Below, in pieces: positions 17,840 through 27,790 of a stretch of DNA of 64,000 nucleotides. Source of the stretch: Bacteroidetes bacterium B1(2017) (lineage in GTDB: Bacteria; Bacteroidota; Bacteroidia; UKL13-3). Within the stretch, counting starts at the first letter, position 1. Every line of letters starts with the position of its first letter. The translations under genes and the position numbers were made by a program. The DNA lies in the NCBI GenBank assembly GCA_002256395.1, contig NKJG01000001.1:186001-250000 (forward strand), given 5' to 3'. A model generated the notes under the pieces. The model did no database searches, was not told where the DNA came from, and saw only the letters and a list, made by a program, of their open reading frames with translations.

Positions 17840-19111
17840 CTATGAAATCATATCAAACCCACAATATGGTACTAAAACCTTAGGTACACGTATACCTTCT
17901 GGGGTTTGGTTGTTTTCTAAAATGGTAGCCAAAATACGTGGCAAAGCCAAGGCACTTCCGTTTAAGGTATGAACCAATTGGTTTTTGCCATCTTTATTTT
18001 TGAACCTACACTTTAACCTGTTTGCTTGAAAGCTTTCAAAATTTGAAGTTGAACTTACCTCTAACCATCTCCCTTGGGCGGTGCTGTATGTTTCAAAATC
18101 ATACGTTAAGGCAGAGGTAAAACCCATATCGCCACCACATAAATGAAGAATACGATAAGGTAATTCTAATTTCTCAAGTAAACCTTTAACGTGCAAAACC
18201 ATTTCATCTAACAAAGCATACGATTGATCGGGATGTGCTATTTGAACAATCTCAACCTTATCAAATTGATGCAATCGGTTCAGGCCACGAACATGAGCAC
18301 CCCAAGCACCCGCTTCTCTTCTAAAGCAAGGAGTATAGCCCACATTTTTAATAGGCAAATCTTCTTCCTTTAAAATTACATCGCGGTAAATATTGGTTAT
18401 AGGTACTTCTGCTGTTGGTATCAAATACAAATCATCTACCGTTGCGTGGTACATTTGACCTTCTTTATCGGGTAATTGTCCGGTACCAAAACCACTATCG
18501 GCATTTACCAATAAAGGTGGTTGAATTTCTGTAAACCCTGCCGCAATGGCTTGATCCAAAAAGAAATTAATCATGGCGCGTTGAATGCGTGCGCCTTTGC
18601 CCTTGTATACAGGAAAACCAGCACCAGTAATTTTTGAACCTAATTCAAAATCTATCAGGTCGTATTTCTTTATTAAATCCCAATGAGGCAAAGCATCTTC
18701 GCCCAATACAGGAATATCGCCATATTGAAAAACGGTAATATTTTCTTCAGCCGTTTGTCCTTCTGGAACCGATTCATGCGGTGTATTTGGCAAGGTTACC
18801 AATACCTCATACAGCTCTTGTTCTAACTGTTTTGAACGTTCTTCTAAACCTTTACCAGCTTCTTTTAATTGGGCAGTTTGAGCCTTCAATTCTTCTGCAC
18901 CAGCCTTATCGCCACTCTTCATTAACTCACCAATTTTCTTAGCAAGCGTATTAGCCTCCGATTGGTTTCTCTCCATTTCGGATTTGGCCTTTCTATTTTC
19001 TTCGTCTATAGCTAAAACCTTATCAATGGTTTCAACATATTTAGGATTTCGTTTACTTAATCTGTCTTTTGCGTCTTGAGTTTGCTCACGCAAGTATTGT
19101 AATGCTAACAT
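17840..19111 (-). CDS. serS: Seryl-tRNA synthetase
   Basis: This 423-residue class II enzyme loads serine on tRNA-Ser. The first 110 residues form the long antiparallel coiled coil that reaches the tRNA variable arm. The catalytic core shows PTAEVPITNIYRD, motif 2 as CFRREAGAWGAHVRGLNR with the following HQFDKVE, and motif 3 as LNGSALALPRILATILEN. All are intact and the length is normal for the family. It is convergent with the ATPase gene, and the 67 bases between them hold no clear terminator. Confidence 0.97.
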   Translation of the reverse strand: MLALQYLREQTQDAKDRLSKRNPKYVETIDKVLAIDEENRKAKSEMERNQSEANTLAKKIGELMKSGDKAGAEELKAQTAQLKEAGKGLEERSKQLEQELYEVLVTLPNTPHESVPEGQTAEENITVFQYGDIPVLGEDALPHWDLIKKYDLIDFELGSKITGAGFPVYKGKGARIQRAMINFFLDQAIAAGFTEIQPPLLVNADSGFGTGQLPDKEGQMYHATVDDLYLIPTAEVPITNIYRDVILKEEDLPIKNVGYTPCFRREAGAWGAHVRGLNRLHQFDKVEIVQIAHPDQSYALLDEMVLHVKGLLEKLELPYRILHLCGGDMGFTSALTYDFETYSTAQGRWLEVSSTSNFESFQANRLKCRFKNKDGKNQLVHTLNGSALALPRILATILENNQTPEGIRVPKVLVPYCGFDMIS

Positions 19112-19176
19112 CGTCTAAGTCTTGTTTTGCGCAAATATCTAATAATTATAGCAGCTTTCAATTAGAAATTTCTCTC

Positions 19177-19252
19177 CCTTCGACAGGCTCAGGGACCTTT
19201 GTCCCTTTTCCAATGGAAAAGAAATGCATAAGGCAGTTGAGCCTGTCAAATC
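19177..19252. repeat. Imperfect inverted repeat built on the CCTTCGACAGGCTCAGG element
   Basis: CCTTCGACAGGCTCAGGGA at 19177-19195 is mirrored by TTGAGCCTGTC at 19237-19247, with GACAGGCTCA/TGAGCCTGTC as perfect ten-base arms. The right arm supplies the TGA stop codon of the MBL-fold gene. Related copies lie at 44978-45001 and 58908-58930. Confidence 0.75.
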
Positions 19253-20766
19253 TTTTCCGCAAATGAATTTGTCAACAAAGGCAAATCGCAAAGCAAACAG
19301 GTTTCGCATTTGGAGATTTGAATCCAATGACTTCTTTCGTTAAAGGGCAATTTATTGGCCGTATTTTTAGAAAACAACTTTTGTTTTAAAGCCAAAAGAG
19401 CATGCGTTTTATTATAATAAAAATACCTAAAAGCCCTCCAAGGCTGCCTTCTAATATTTTGCATAGCCGATGGAAAAACAGATAATACTCTCAAACTTAA
19501 AATATCTAAATTGTCTTTAATACATTCCGTATTTAAAATATCTATATCGGCTCCATAACCAATAAAGAACACATCTCCACCCCATAATTCATTAATAGAA
19601 TATAGCAATCTAGTAGCATTAGTGCGTATAATTAAATTGGGTTTGGTATTCTTATCTTGATTCAATTGAGCAACTAATTTTCCATTTAAGTATAAAACAT
19701 GTATCGATGCTTGGGGAAAATCAGAAAGAGCAATTATGAAATTTAATTTCGCTAACACCTTCACATCCAAACCTCGGCAACTCTTTACAAATAATTGGTT
19801 AAGTTTTTGGCAAATGTCTTTCATGCTGGCAGCTGTATTAGTAGCTATTGTAGGCTTCCATTGAGAAATTTCAAGTGCATATTGTTGTTCGGCAAATCTC
19901 CCCCATTCATCGTTTTGAACCAACTCATAATAAGGTGATTTTTTTTGCCAAGTATCCTCAAAAATAGAATCGCCGGGGTACAAATGCCAAAATTCAACTT
20001 GATTAGTTGGACAAATTTCTGTGAAGTATAAATCTATAAACTTTCGCGCTTGACGTATTTGATTTACCCAAAGTTTGTCATGTTCCAATAACACAAATCC
20101 AGGTAAAAACGGAATAGCTATTTTAGGGTTGAAGAGTAATACAAACTCACAAAACAACTTCATTAGAAACTGCTCTCTTAAAACGCCAATTTCCTGGTCG
20201 TTTTTAAAGGGTGTATGTATAGCATTTGGGAAATATCCTGCTCCGCCAACACCACACATTAGGTAATCTATATGTGGCCATTTAGCGTTTAATTTTTTTG
20301 CAAAAAGCTTTAAGAAATTAAGGTGTGTAGCATTAAAAGCATCGTTTAAATTTAGATACACTTTCCCTTTGTACTCAAGCACAAAAATAGAATCTAAGCC
20401 ATTTACAATAAATGTTAGCTTAAGGTGCTTTCCAATAGAAACTGTTTTATAGCTATCTAGTTCAAACACCCCAGCAAATCCAATTTTCAGCAAGGCATCC
20501 TTGGTATCCTGCAACCAAGTGTAGGGTAAATAGACATAGGCGCTTTTATTTAACTGGTTTAAGGTAGGGAAATGACAATGATCCTCATGTCCATGAGTAA
20601 TTATAACATGAGTAATATCTTTGGCATAACTTACATCAACTGGCCTTGGAAAAACATGCCATTGATTTAAGTAGGCAGAACCATGAAACCATGGATCAGA
20701 AATAACCTTAGCATCCTCTGTTTCTATTAAAATAGACGAATGAGTGATGTAGGTAATTTTTAGCAT
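19246..20766 (-). CDS. MBL-fold metal-dependent hydrolase
   Basis: The 506-residue protein has an N-terminal metallo-beta-lactamase fold with the metal motif H58-x-H60-x-D62-H63 (THGHEDHCH) and a preceding SDPWFHGSAY segment typical of the UlaG/CMP-NeuNAc hydroxylase-like branch. The second half (from about residue 300) is a separate domain of unknown type, with an SCP2-like feel (LIIRTNATRLLYSINE), ending in a Cys-rich motif C-x2-C-x2-C (CETCLLC) that could bind metal. The substrate is unknown. Its start codon sits immediately after the terminator of the cyclophilin gene, so it needs its own promoter, which I could not identify. Confidence 0.82.
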   Translation of the reverse strand: MLKITYITHSSILIETEDAKVISDPWFHGSAYLNQWHVFPRPVDVSYAKDITHVIITHGHEDHCHFPTLNQLNKSAYVYLPYTWLQDTKDALLKIGFAGVFELDSYKTVSIGKHLKLTFIVNGLDSIFVLEYKGKVYLNLNDAFNATHLNFLKLFAKKLNAKWPHIDYLMCGVGGAGYFPNAIHTPFKNDQEIGVLREQFLMKLFCEFVLLFNPKIAIPFLPGFVLLEHDKLWVNQIRQARKFIDLYFTEICPTNQVEFWHLYPGDSIFEDTWQKKSPYYELVQNDEWGRFAEQQYALEISQWKPTIATNTAASMKDICQKLNQLFVKSCRGLDVKVLAKLNFIIALSDFPQASIHVLYLNGKLVAQLNQDKNTKPNLIIRTNATRLLYSINELWGGDVFFIGYGADIDILNTECIKDNLDILSLRVLSVFPSAMQNIRRQPWRAFRYFYYNKTHALLALKQKLFSKNTANKLPFNERSHWIQISKCETCLLCDLPLLTNSFAEKI

Positions 20767-20767
20767 A

Positions 20768-20806
20768 TAAAAAAAATGGCCAAAGGCTAAAAGCCAATGG
20801 CCAAAA
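20768..20806 (-). terminator. Rho-independent terminator after the cyclophilin gene
   Basis: On the minus strand TGGCCA, then GGCT, pair with AGCC and TGGCCA to form a stem with a small internal bulge, followed by eight T. It ends just before the MBL-fold start codon. Confidence 0.88.
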
Positions 20807-20811
20807 TCAAA

Positions 20812-21249
20812 CTATTCTTCTGTTACAACAACCTTGGTCATTACATCACCTTGGCGTATAGCGTCAATAACTTCTAATCCTTCTACAACTTTACCAAAAC
20901 AAGTATGGTTACGATCTAAGTGTGCGGTATTGTTTCTGCTATGGCAAATAAAGAATTGTGAGCCTCCAGTATTTCTACCAGCATGTGCCATAGATAAAAC
21001 TCCTCTGTCGTGAAACTGGTTTTCGCCAGTTAATTCACAATCAATTTTGTAACCAGGACCACCAGCACCAGTGCCAGTTGGGTCGCCACCTTGAATGACA
21101 AAATCAGGTAGCACTCTATGAAAAGTTACGCCATCATAAAAACCACTTTTAGCTAATTTAAGGAAGTTAGCAACTGTGTTTGGAGCATCTTTATCAAAGA
21201 ACTCAATTTTCATTACACCTTTAGCGGTGTGAATTTCTGCTTTACTCAT
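20812..21249 (-). CDS. Cyclophilin-type peptidyl-prolyl cis-trans isomerase
   Basis: The 145-residue protein is a minimal single-domain cyclophilin without a signal peptide, so it acts in the cytosol on proline bonds of folding proteins. The active-site blocks [36 protein letters not shown] and GSQFFICH are all present, including the catalytic Arg in FHR and the Phe/Met/Gln positions. It sits between the MBL-fold gene and atpG, bounded by a terminator on either side, and therefore is a single-gene unit. Confidence 0.95.
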   Translation of the reverse strand: MSKAEIHTAKGVMKIEFFDKDAPNTVANFLKLAKSGFYDGVTFHRVLPDFVIQGGDPTGTGAGGPGYKIDCELTGENQFHDRGVLSMAHAGRNTGGSQFFICHSRNNTAHLDRNHTCFGKVVEGLEVIDAIRQGDVMTKVVVTEE

Positions 21250-21286
21250 AGTATTGGAATTATTTTTTATAAAATTTAACGTTCAT

Positions 21287-21323
21287 AAAAAATGCCGATT
21301 TGCGTGTGCAAACCGGCATTTTT
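21287..21323 (-). terminator. Rho-independent terminator of the ATP synthase operon
   Basis: AATGCCG pairs with CGGCATT around a loop that can add TTTGC/GCAAA pairs, and A/T-runs flank both sides. It lies 20 bases beyond the atpG stop codon. Confidence 0.88.
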
Positions 21324-21342
21324 GGAAAAAACTGAATAGTTG

Positions 21343-22212
21343 TTATGAACCACTTAATGCCGCAGCACCACCCACAATTTCAGAAATCTCTGTGGTAATA
21401 GCACTTTGACGAGCGCGGTTATATTCTAATTTAAGAGCTTTAATTAATTCACCAGCATTATCAGTTGCCTTGTCCATAGCAATCATACGAGCACCATGTT
21501 CAGAAGCAAATGAATCAAGCAAACTCTTATAAATTTGGGTTTTTAGAATTCTAGGAATTAAAGTTTCTAGGATTTCTGCTTTACCTGGTTCAAAAATATA
21601 ATCGTTCTTAGAAGCTTTAGCGCCTAATGCTTGAGGCATAATTGGCAAGAAAGGCTCATTTACTAAGATTTGAGTAGCGGCATTTTTAAATTGATTGTAT
21701 ACCACTTCTACTTTATCAAACTTACCAGCTTTAAATTGGTTCAACACGTATTCGCCAATTGCAAAACCACTATCTGCATTTAAGTTTTGATAGGTGTCTC
21801 TAAAATCGGGAATGATGTTTGCATTCAGTTTGGTAAAGAACTCAAATGCTTTTTTACCAACTGGTAAAATAGTGATGTTCTTACCTGCATACTCTTCTTT
21901 CATTAAACGGCTAGCAAGTTTAATTACGTTGGCATTAAAGCCTCCGCACAAACCTCTATCCGAAGTAATTACTACCAACAAAACATTGTTTGCTGGGCGT
22001 TGATTAAAGTATACCTTTAATGAATCTACATCCATTGAATCTGCCAAATTCGACAGAATGCCGTTCAATTTTTGGGCATAAGGCCTCATTTGAACAATTG
22101 CATTCTGGGCTCTTCTCAACTTGGTAGCACTCACCAATTTCATTGCTTTGGTGATTTGCTGGGTTGAGTTAACCGAGGCAATACGAATACGAACTTCTTT
22201 TAAATTAGCCAT
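21343..22212 (-). CDS. atpG: ATP synthase F1 gamma subunit
   Basis: The 289-residue protein is the central rotor shaft of F1. It begins with the conserved MANLKEVRIRIASVNSTQQITKAMKLVSATKLRR (read in two parts: the N-terminal helix and the KAMKLVSATKLRRAQ coiled coil), has SDRGLCGGFNAN, and ends with the C-terminal helix RQSAITTEISEIVGGAAAL. It is the last gene of the operon, 19 bases after atpA, followed by the terminator. In other phyla atpD and atpC would come next, but here they are absent. Confidence 0.97.
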   Translation of the reverse strand: MANLKEVRIRIASVNSTQQITKAMKLVSATKLRRAQNAIVQMRPYAQKLNGILSNLADSMDVDSLKVYFNQRPANNVLLVVITSDRGLCGGFNANVIKLASRLMKEEYAGKNITILPVGKKAFEFFTKLNANIIPDFRDTYQNLNADSGFAIGEYVLNQFKAGKFDKVEVVYNQFKNAATQILVNEPFLPIMPQALGAKASKNDYIFEPGKAEILETLIPRILKTQIYKSLLDSFASEHGARMIAMDKATDNAGELIKALKLEYNRARQSAITTEISEIVGGAAALSGS

Positions 22213-22231
22213 TGTTTAATCTTCCGGTTGA

Positions 22232-23812
22232 TTATGCGCTGTATTTTGCACTTAGATCTTTTGCTACTGCTTCCAAAACTTTAGTTACATCGTCGCCAAT
22301 GCCACCTTTTTTGATTGCGTTTAAAGTATCCTTGTGTTTGTTTTCCAAGTAGTTTAAGAATTCACCTTCAAATTCGCGAATCTTATTCACTGGCACTGCA
22401 CCTAATAAACCTTTTGTTCCTAGATAGATAATTGCTGTTTGTTGTTCAACACGCAATGGAGAAAACTGTCCTTGTTTCAAGATTTCAACGTTACGAGCAC
22501 CTTTAGCTAAAACAGCTTTAGTGGCAGCGTCTAAGTCTGAACCAAATTTCGAGAATGCTTCCAATTCGCGGTATTGAGCTTGATCTAATTTCAACGTACC
22601 AGCTACTTTCTTCATTGATTTAATTTGAGCATTACCACCCACACGTGATACCGAGATACCTACGTTAATCGCAGGACGGATACCAGAGTTGAATAAGTTA
22701 GCCTCCAAGAAAATCTGACCATCGGTAATTGAAATTACGTTGGTTGGAATGTAGGCAGATACGTCGCCAGCTTGAGTTTCAATAATTGGCAAAGCTGTTA
22801 ATGAACCACCACCTTTAACTAAGTGTTTAATGGAAGGAGGAAGATCGTTCATTTGTTGAGCGATTCCATCGGTACCATTAATTTTAGCGGCTCTTTCTAG
22901 CAAACGACTATGTAAGTAGAAAACGTCTCCAGGATATGCTTCACGTCCTGGTGGGCGACGAAGTAATAGAGACACCTCACGGTAAGCTACAGCTTGTTTA
23001 GATAAATCATCATACACAACCAAAGCAGGTCTTCCGGTATCACGGATAAACTCGCCAATAGCTGCACCAGCCATAGGAGCAAAGAATTGCATTGGAGCTG
23101 GATCTGATGAAGTAGCTGAAACGATTACGGTATAAGGCATTGCACCGCGCTCTTCTAAGGTTTTTAACACCTGAGCAACAGTAGATGCTTTTTGACCGCA
23201 CGCTACGTAAATACAATATACAGGTTGTCCTGCATCGTAAAATTCTTTCTGATTAATAATAGCATCGATACAAACAGCAGTTTTACCTGTCTGACGGTCA
23301 CCAATAACTAACTCACGTTGTCCACGTCCAATTGGAATCATGGCGTCAATAGCTTTGATACCTGTTTGTAGAGGCTCTTTTACTGGCTCACGATAAATTA
23401 CACCAGGTGCTTTACGCTCCAAAGGCATCTCGTATAAATCGCCAGCGATAGGACCTTTGCCATCAATTGGTTGACCCAATGTATTGATAACACGACCCAT
23501 CATACCTTCTCCTACTTTAATAGAAGCGATACGACCGGTACGTTTAACGGTGTCGCCTTCGATAATTTGTTCTGATGAACCTAATAACACCGCTCCCACG
23601 TTGTCTTCTTCTAGGTTCAACACAATTCCTTGTACGCCATTAGAAAATTCAATCAGCTCACCCGACTGAACTTTAGTTAATCCGTAGATACGTGCGATAC
23701 CATCACCCACTTGGAGTACGGTTCCCACTTCTTCAAGTTCGGTCTCAGACTTAAAATTGCTTAATTGCTCTCTTATGATTGCTGATACCTCATCTGGTCT
23801 TATTTCTACCAT
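22232..23812 (-). CDS. atpA: ATP synthase F1 alpha subunit
   Basis: The 526-residue catalytic-ring subunit carries the non-catalytic nucleotide site. Walker A GDRQTGKT is at residues 171-178, and the signature [13 protein letters not shown] near residue 375 is intact. The N-terminal beta-barrel and C-terminal helical domain complete a normal-length protein. Codon use is strongly biased towards A/T-ending favoured codons, as expected for a highly expressed gene. It follows atpH with nine bases between. Confidence 0.98.
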   Translation of the reverse strand: MVEIRPDEVSAIIREQLSNFKSETELEEVGTVLQVGDGIARIYGLTKVQSGELIEFSNGVQGIVLNLEEDNVGAVLLGSSEQIIEGDTVKRTGRIASIKVGEGMMGRVINTLGQPIDGKGPIAGDLYEMPLERKAPGVIYREPVKEPLQTGIKAIDAMIPIGRGQRELVIGDRQTGKTAVCIDAIINQKEFYDAGQPVYCIYVACGQKASTVAQVLKTLEERGAMPYTVIVSATSSDPAPMQFFAPMAGAAIGEFIRDTGRPALVVYDDLSKQAVAYREVSLLLRRPPGREAYPGDVFYLHSRLLERAAKINGTDGIAQQMNDLPPSIKHLVKGGGSLTALPIIETQAGDVSAYIPTNVISITDGQIFLEANLFNSGIRPAINVGISVSRVGGNAQIKSMKKVAGTLKLDQAQYRELEAFSKFGSDLDAATKAVLAKGARNVEILKQGQFSPLRVEQQTAIIYLGTKGLLGAVPVNKIREFEGEFLNYLENKHKDTLNAIKKGGIGDDVTKVLEAVAKDLSAKYSA

Positions 23813-23821
23813 AATGAAATG

Positions 23822-24373
23822 TTATTTTGAAATGTAAGTATTTAATAATTCTTGTTTTGCTTTCTTAAGCTTGCCCGAGATACTGGCATCATAAAGTTTA
23901 TCTTCCATCTGAATAATCAGACCTCCAATAATCTCTGGATCAACCGAAGTTTCTAGGTTCACTTTTTTACCTGTTTGTTTTTCAATAAAGCTTCTAACTT
24001 CTGAGATAACTTCGTTGCTAACAGCAACAGCAGTTTTAACATTAGCGGTAGTAATTTTATTGATTTCGTTGTATTGCGCAATGAAAGCAATGGCAATATC
24101 AGGTAAATAATATTCGCGTTTTTTTCTAATAACAATTTCCATAAAGGCAATTGTTAAAGGATTAAAAGAAGCAGCAAATATTTTATTGATCACGGCAAAT
24201 TTCTTATCTCCTTGCACAATCGGGCTTTTAAGCATATTTACCAATGCAGGTGTATGCGCAATCGCCGCCCTGAACGCCAAAATATCGGCATTGGTTGCCT
24301 CAAGAATGTTCTTCTCAATGGCAAGGTCTATCAATGATTTGGCGTACCTGCCGGATACTCTTTGTTCAGACAT
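23822..24373 (-). CDS. atpH: ATP synthase F1 delta subunit
   Basis: The 183-residue protein is the stator cap (OSCP) that joins the F1 head to the b-subunit stalk. The N-terminal helical bundle begins VSGRYAKSLIDLAIEK and the C-terminal domain holds VDPEIIGGLIIQMEDKLYDASISGKL, the most conserved stretch of the family. Its start is one base after the atpF stop, consistent with stoichiometric co-translation in the operon. Confidence 0.95.
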   Translation of the reverse strand: MSEQRVSGRYAKSLIDLAIEKNILEATNADILAFRAAIAHTPALVNMLKSPIVQGDKKFAVINKIFAASFNPLTIAFMEIVIRKKREYYLPDIAIAFIAQYNEINKITTANVKTAVAVSNEVISEVRSFIEKQTGKKVNLETSVDPEIIGGLIIQMEDKLYDASISGKLKKAKQELLNTYISK

Positions 24374-24374
24374 G

Positions 24375-24869
24375 TTAGTTTAAGGTGATTGATTTTAAAT
24401 TCTCGTTAACAAATGTTTCTTGCTGTGCGCGGTCTTCCATCTTTCTGCGAAGCACTTTCTCTGCTAAATCTACCGAAAGAACTGCTACTTGAGTTTTAAG
24501 CTCATTCATAGCATTAATTTTAGCCGATTCAATTGATTCTGTGGCTTTAGCAATGATCTTACGACCTTCTTCATCAGCTGATTTTTTAGCTTGAGCAATG
24601 ATATTTTCTTTCATATCATTTGCTTCTTTCAGCATCATATCACGCTCAGCACGTGCTTGGTTGAGGAGTTTTTCGTTATCTGCTTTCAATGCACTCATTT
24701 GTTTTCTAGCTTCTTCAGCAGAATTCAAGGCATTGTTAATAGAATCTTCTCTCTCTCTGATCGAATTTAAGATTGGCTTCCAGGCAAATTTAGACAGGAT
24801 AAACAATACGATTGAAAACGTAATGGTCATCCAGAATATTAGCCCTAAACCAGGTTTTACTAATTCCAT
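24375..24869 (-). CDS. atpF: ATP synthase F0 b subunit
   Basis: The 164-residue protein forms the peripheral stalk. A single N-terminal membrane helix (about residues 8-27, GLIFWMTITFSIVLFIL) is followed by FAWKPILNSIREREDSI, the conserved membrane-exit segment, and then a long right-handed coiled coil rich in Ala, Glu and Lys. Only one b gene is seen, so the stalk should be a homodimer. It sits between atpE and atpH as in most operons. Confidence 0.95.
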   Translation of the reverse strand: MELVKPGLGLIFWMTITFSIVLFILSKFAWKPILNSIREREDSINNALNSAEEARKQMSALKADNEKLLNQARAERDMMLKEANDMKENIIAQAKKSADEEGRKIIAKATESIESAKINAMNELKTQVAVLSVDLAEKVLRRKMEDRAQQETFVNENLKSITLN

Positions 24870-24963
24870 GCTGTTTTGTTTTTAAATTGAATAATTGGGT
24901 AATCGAAATCCTAAAAACAGAACACAGAAGACTAGGCCTTCTGCGTTCTATTTTGTATAGCGA

Positions 24964-25254
<291 letters not shown>

Positions 25255-26430
25255 TTAATGATGTTCTTCGTGAGCATGCTCTTCTACAGCTGAACCAAAG
25301 TAAAGCGCAGAAAGCAAGGTAAATACATACGCTTGTAGGAATGCTACAAGTAATTCTAAGAAGTTCATGAAAACTGTAAAAGCTACAGATAATACAGATA
25401 CTCCTAATCCTAGGCTTTGGTTCATTGCTCCAAAAATGAAGATTAAACTAAAGAAACCTAAGATAATAATATGACCAGCAGTAATGTTAGCAAACAAACG
25501 TATCATTAATACGATTGGCTTATTTAACATACCAATAATTTCAATCGGAACTAACAAAATCCAAAGTGCTTTAGGCACTCCTGGTGGCATAAATATATGT
25601 CCCCAATAGCTTTTGTTTCCATTAAATGAGGTAATAACAAACGTAAATATAGCTAATACCAAAGTTACAGCGATATTACCTGTTACGTTTGCTCCACCCG
25701 GAAAGAATGGGATCAAACCGAATAAGTTATTGATAAATATAAAGAAGAAGATGGTTAATAAGTAAGGCAAGAACTTGGCATATTTAGGACCAACAGAAGG
25801 CTTAGCAACCTCATCGCGAATAAAAATAATAAGCGTTTCGATTAAATTAGCCATTCCTTTTGGCGCTTTACCAGCATTACGAGTGTATGAACCAGCCACT
25901 GAAAGCATAATCCAGCAAAGGAAAATTACCGAAATAAGCATACTTGCTACATTTTTGGTAATGGATAAATCCATGAAATTTGCTTCGTGGTTAATGCTTC
26001 CGTCTACATTTACTGCAACTATTTTGCCTTCTTCAAGTGTGTATCCTTCATAAGCCTCATGGCCATGACCAAATTTAGACGACATAAATACTTTTACACC
26101 TGCCTCATCTTTTATAATAATAGGCAAAGGAATAGAAATATGTGAGTGCCCAATGGTTGCAATATGCCAATCGTGTGCATCGCCAATATGCTCCATAATT
26201 AATTTACCAGCATCCACCTTGCCTTCTTCATGAGCAGGAGCAGCAGCATGAGCATCATGCTCGGCAGTTGCATGTTCTTCGCTAGAAGTTGGCTCAGCAC
26301 TTACCGCATTTATGGCCGTATCCGTATGATGTTCTTGACCCATCACTGTATAGCTTCCGTAGGCTACGCACAGTAATACTAAAAATACTGGGATTAAATA
26401 TCTGGAAATCTTTCTGTTATTGGGCTGCAT
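25255..26430 (-). CDS. atpB: ATP synthase F0 a subunit with His-rich periplasmic N-terminus
   Basis: The 391-residue protein forms the proton half-channels next to the c-ring. The essential arginine is in MIRLFANITAGH (about residue 312), and five or six membrane helices fill residues 155-380. Before them is a signal-like helix (about 10-30) and a roughly 120-residue periplasmic segment rich in His, Glu and Ala (EEHATAEHDAHAAAPAHEE). The C-terminus is again His/Glu-rich (EEHAHEEHH). Such extensions are usual in Bacteroidota AtpB and could bind metal. The ATG at 26430 is chosen over a TTG two codons upstream. Confidence 0.96.
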   Translation of the reverse strand: MQPNNRKISRYLIPVFLVLLCVAYGSYTVMGQEHHTDTAINAVSAEPTSSEEHATAEHDAHAAAPAHEEGKVDAGKLIMEHIGDAHDWHIATIGHSHISIPLPIIIKDEAGVKVFMSSKFGHGHEAYEGYTLEEGKIVAVNVDGSINHEANFMDLSITKNVASMLISVIFLCWIMLSVAGSYTRNAGKAPKGMANLIETLIIFIRDEVAKPSVGPKYAKFLPYLLTIFFFIFINNLFGLIPFFPGGANVTGNIAVTLVLAIFTFVITSFNGNKSYWGHIFMPPGVPKALWILLVPIEIIGMLNKPIVLMIRLFANITAGHIIILGFFSLIFIFGAMNQSLGLGVSVLSVAFTVFMNFLELLVAFLQAYVFTLLSALYFGSAVEEHAHEEHH

Positions 26431-26438
26431 GTACAAAC

Positions 26439-26825
26439 TTATTTCTTTAAATCGGGGCGCAAGTTAACCACAAGGAAATAAATTTCAAAAGCTGTGTAAA
26501 AGAAATACAAGAAAAGATACACAACTGCGAAGGCTAACTGACGTTCGGGTGAAAAAATCAAATATATAAATAAAGGGAAAATAGAGAACACAAATCTAAT
26601 ACCGATGGCGCTGTAAGTACGGTAAATAAAGGTTTTATTGTCTTTTGGAAGGGCAGAATACGTAATTTTATACGTGACCAAAGTGAGCAATAAAAAATAT
26701 GCTAAGGCCAACCAAGCTAAATTACTTAGTGGAATAGTTTGTACAAATTGTTGAAAACCTCCTATCAAGGCACCCAACACTCCTGTGAGGATAAACAAGC
26801 TAGGAAAAAAACTGAGGTTTTTCAT
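26439..26825 (-). CDS. Small membrane protein of the ATP synthase operon (AtpI-like position)
   Basis: The 128-residue protein has four predicted membrane helices (about residues 8-27, 36-54, 70-92 and 96-118), short loops and a Lys-rich C-terminus. It occupies the place between atpZ and atpB where many bacteria keep atpI, whose product helps assemble the c-ring, but the sequence is too divergent for a firm family call. Its stop is eight bases before the atpB start, so co-expression with the synthase is clear. Confidence 0.75.
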   Translation of the reverse strand: MKNLSFFPSLFILTGVLGALIGGFQQFVQTIPLSNLAWLALAYFLLLTLVTYKITYSALPKDNKTFIYRTYSAIGIRFVFSIFPLFIYLIFSPERQLAFAVVYLFLYFFYTAFEIYFLVVNLRPDLKK

Positions 26826-26903
26826 TTGTTTTTGGGCTTAAAGTTATTGGCTATCAGGCTAAAAAATGTGATTTTCAACCCAATTTTTACTTTTAAGGTG
26901 CCG

Positions 26904-26911
26904 CAAAAGTA
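26904..26911 (-). promoter_or_regulatory. Candidate -7 promoter element of the ATP synthase genes
   Basis: On the minus strand TACTTTTG (extended TACTTTTGCGGCAC) lies about 79 bases before the AtpI-like start. The same 14 bases with one change precede lpdA. No TTG is found at the normal -33 distance. A 7-bp stem, CCTCCAA/TTGGAGG, lies just upstream. Confidence 0.45.
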
Positions 26912-26946
26912 GGTCTTTCCTCCAAATATTTTGCCTTGGAGGCAGA

Positions 26947-27162
26947 TTATTTTTTAAGAAAATCTTTAAGTGCTAAGTACAGAGCCGCAAATACGGATAA
27001 AATAACGCCCAGAAGGGTGAAAATTGGAAAGGAAAGCCCTAAATATTTATCGGCATATTTACCGCCAAGGCTGCCGGCAACAATCACCAAAATCATTTGC
27101 ATAGCTTGATTACTATACTTAAGGAGTTGGTTAAACTGCGGCTTTTTCGGCGAAGGATTCAC
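26947..27162 (-). CDS. AtpZ/AtpI family protein
   Basis: The 71-residue protein has two membrane helices (about residues 18-34 and 43-64) joined by GGKYADKYLGLSFPIF, the AtpZ-type signature. AtpZ with AtpI has been proposed to bring magnesium or calcium to the synthase; that role is from the family, not from this sequence. The start is a GTG at 27162, which lies inside the bactofilin gene (32-base overlap), so the two are translationally coupled. Confidence 0.85.
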   Translation of the reverse strand: MNPSPKKPQFNQLLKYSNQAMQMILVIVAGSLGGKYADKYLGLSFPIFTLLGVILSVFAALYLALKDFLKK

Positions 27163-27592
27163 TTATTACAGGGGCTTTAGTATCGAGTGGCTTGGATGAT
27201 TTGCCGTTTTTGAACTCGCCAAAACCAGCCGACATTCCTGTACTCATTACGCTTCTTCCATTAAATTCGGCTCCAGATTCAATAATGAGTTTTCCACAAG
27301 AGATATCTCCATTTATTTTGGCCGATGATTTTATAGTAAGCAACTCTGTAACAGATATATTACCAACAATATTACCTGAAACATCGCAATTAATTGCCTT
27401 AATATTACCTTCTACATTGGCAGTGGTACCCAAAACTAATTTAGCTCGCACATCAATATTTCCTTTCAGGCTTCCATCAATTCTTAAATCGCCTTCAGAA
27501 CTTAAATCGCCGCTAATTTTGGTTCCCCCATTTAAAATATTAATTTCTTGTGGGTTGAACGTTGTATTTTTAGTTGGTTTAAAAATTGCCAT
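27131..27592 (-). CDS. Bactofilin (polymer-forming cytoskeletal protein)
   Basis: The 153-residue protein contains a central right-handed beta-helix of repeating G-x-hydrophobic units (LSSEGDLRIDGSLKGNIDV, then LVLGTTANVEGNIKA), flanked by disordered ends, the standard bactofilin plan. Bactofilins polymerise without nucleotides beneath the inner membrane and guide local peptidoglycan synthesis. In Bacteroidota this gene commonly lies between an M23-type membrane protein and the ATP synthase genes, exactly as here. The 3' end overlaps atpZ. Confidence 0.93.
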   Translation of the reverse strand: MAIFKPTKNTTFNPQEINILNGGTKISGDLSSEGDLRIDGSLKGNIDVRAKLVLGTTANVEGNIKAINCDVSGNIVGNISVTELLTIKSSAKINGDISCGKLIIESGAEFNGRSVMSTGMSAGFGEFKNGKSSKPLDTKAPVISESFAEKAAV

Positions 27593-27790
27593 TTTTCCTT
27601 CTTAAATTGTGTTAATAGTATGCATTGGTTAGGCAAAACGGGCTGAACCAACACGATATTTAGGTTATGCTGAACACTCCATTTGGTGTAATTAAAACCA
27701 ATCTATAGGTTCAGCTCCTTCAACAAATGTATCAAAAAAAATAAAAATGTGGAAAAAAGTCGGTCTCAAATATTCTTGAACACAAAAAAA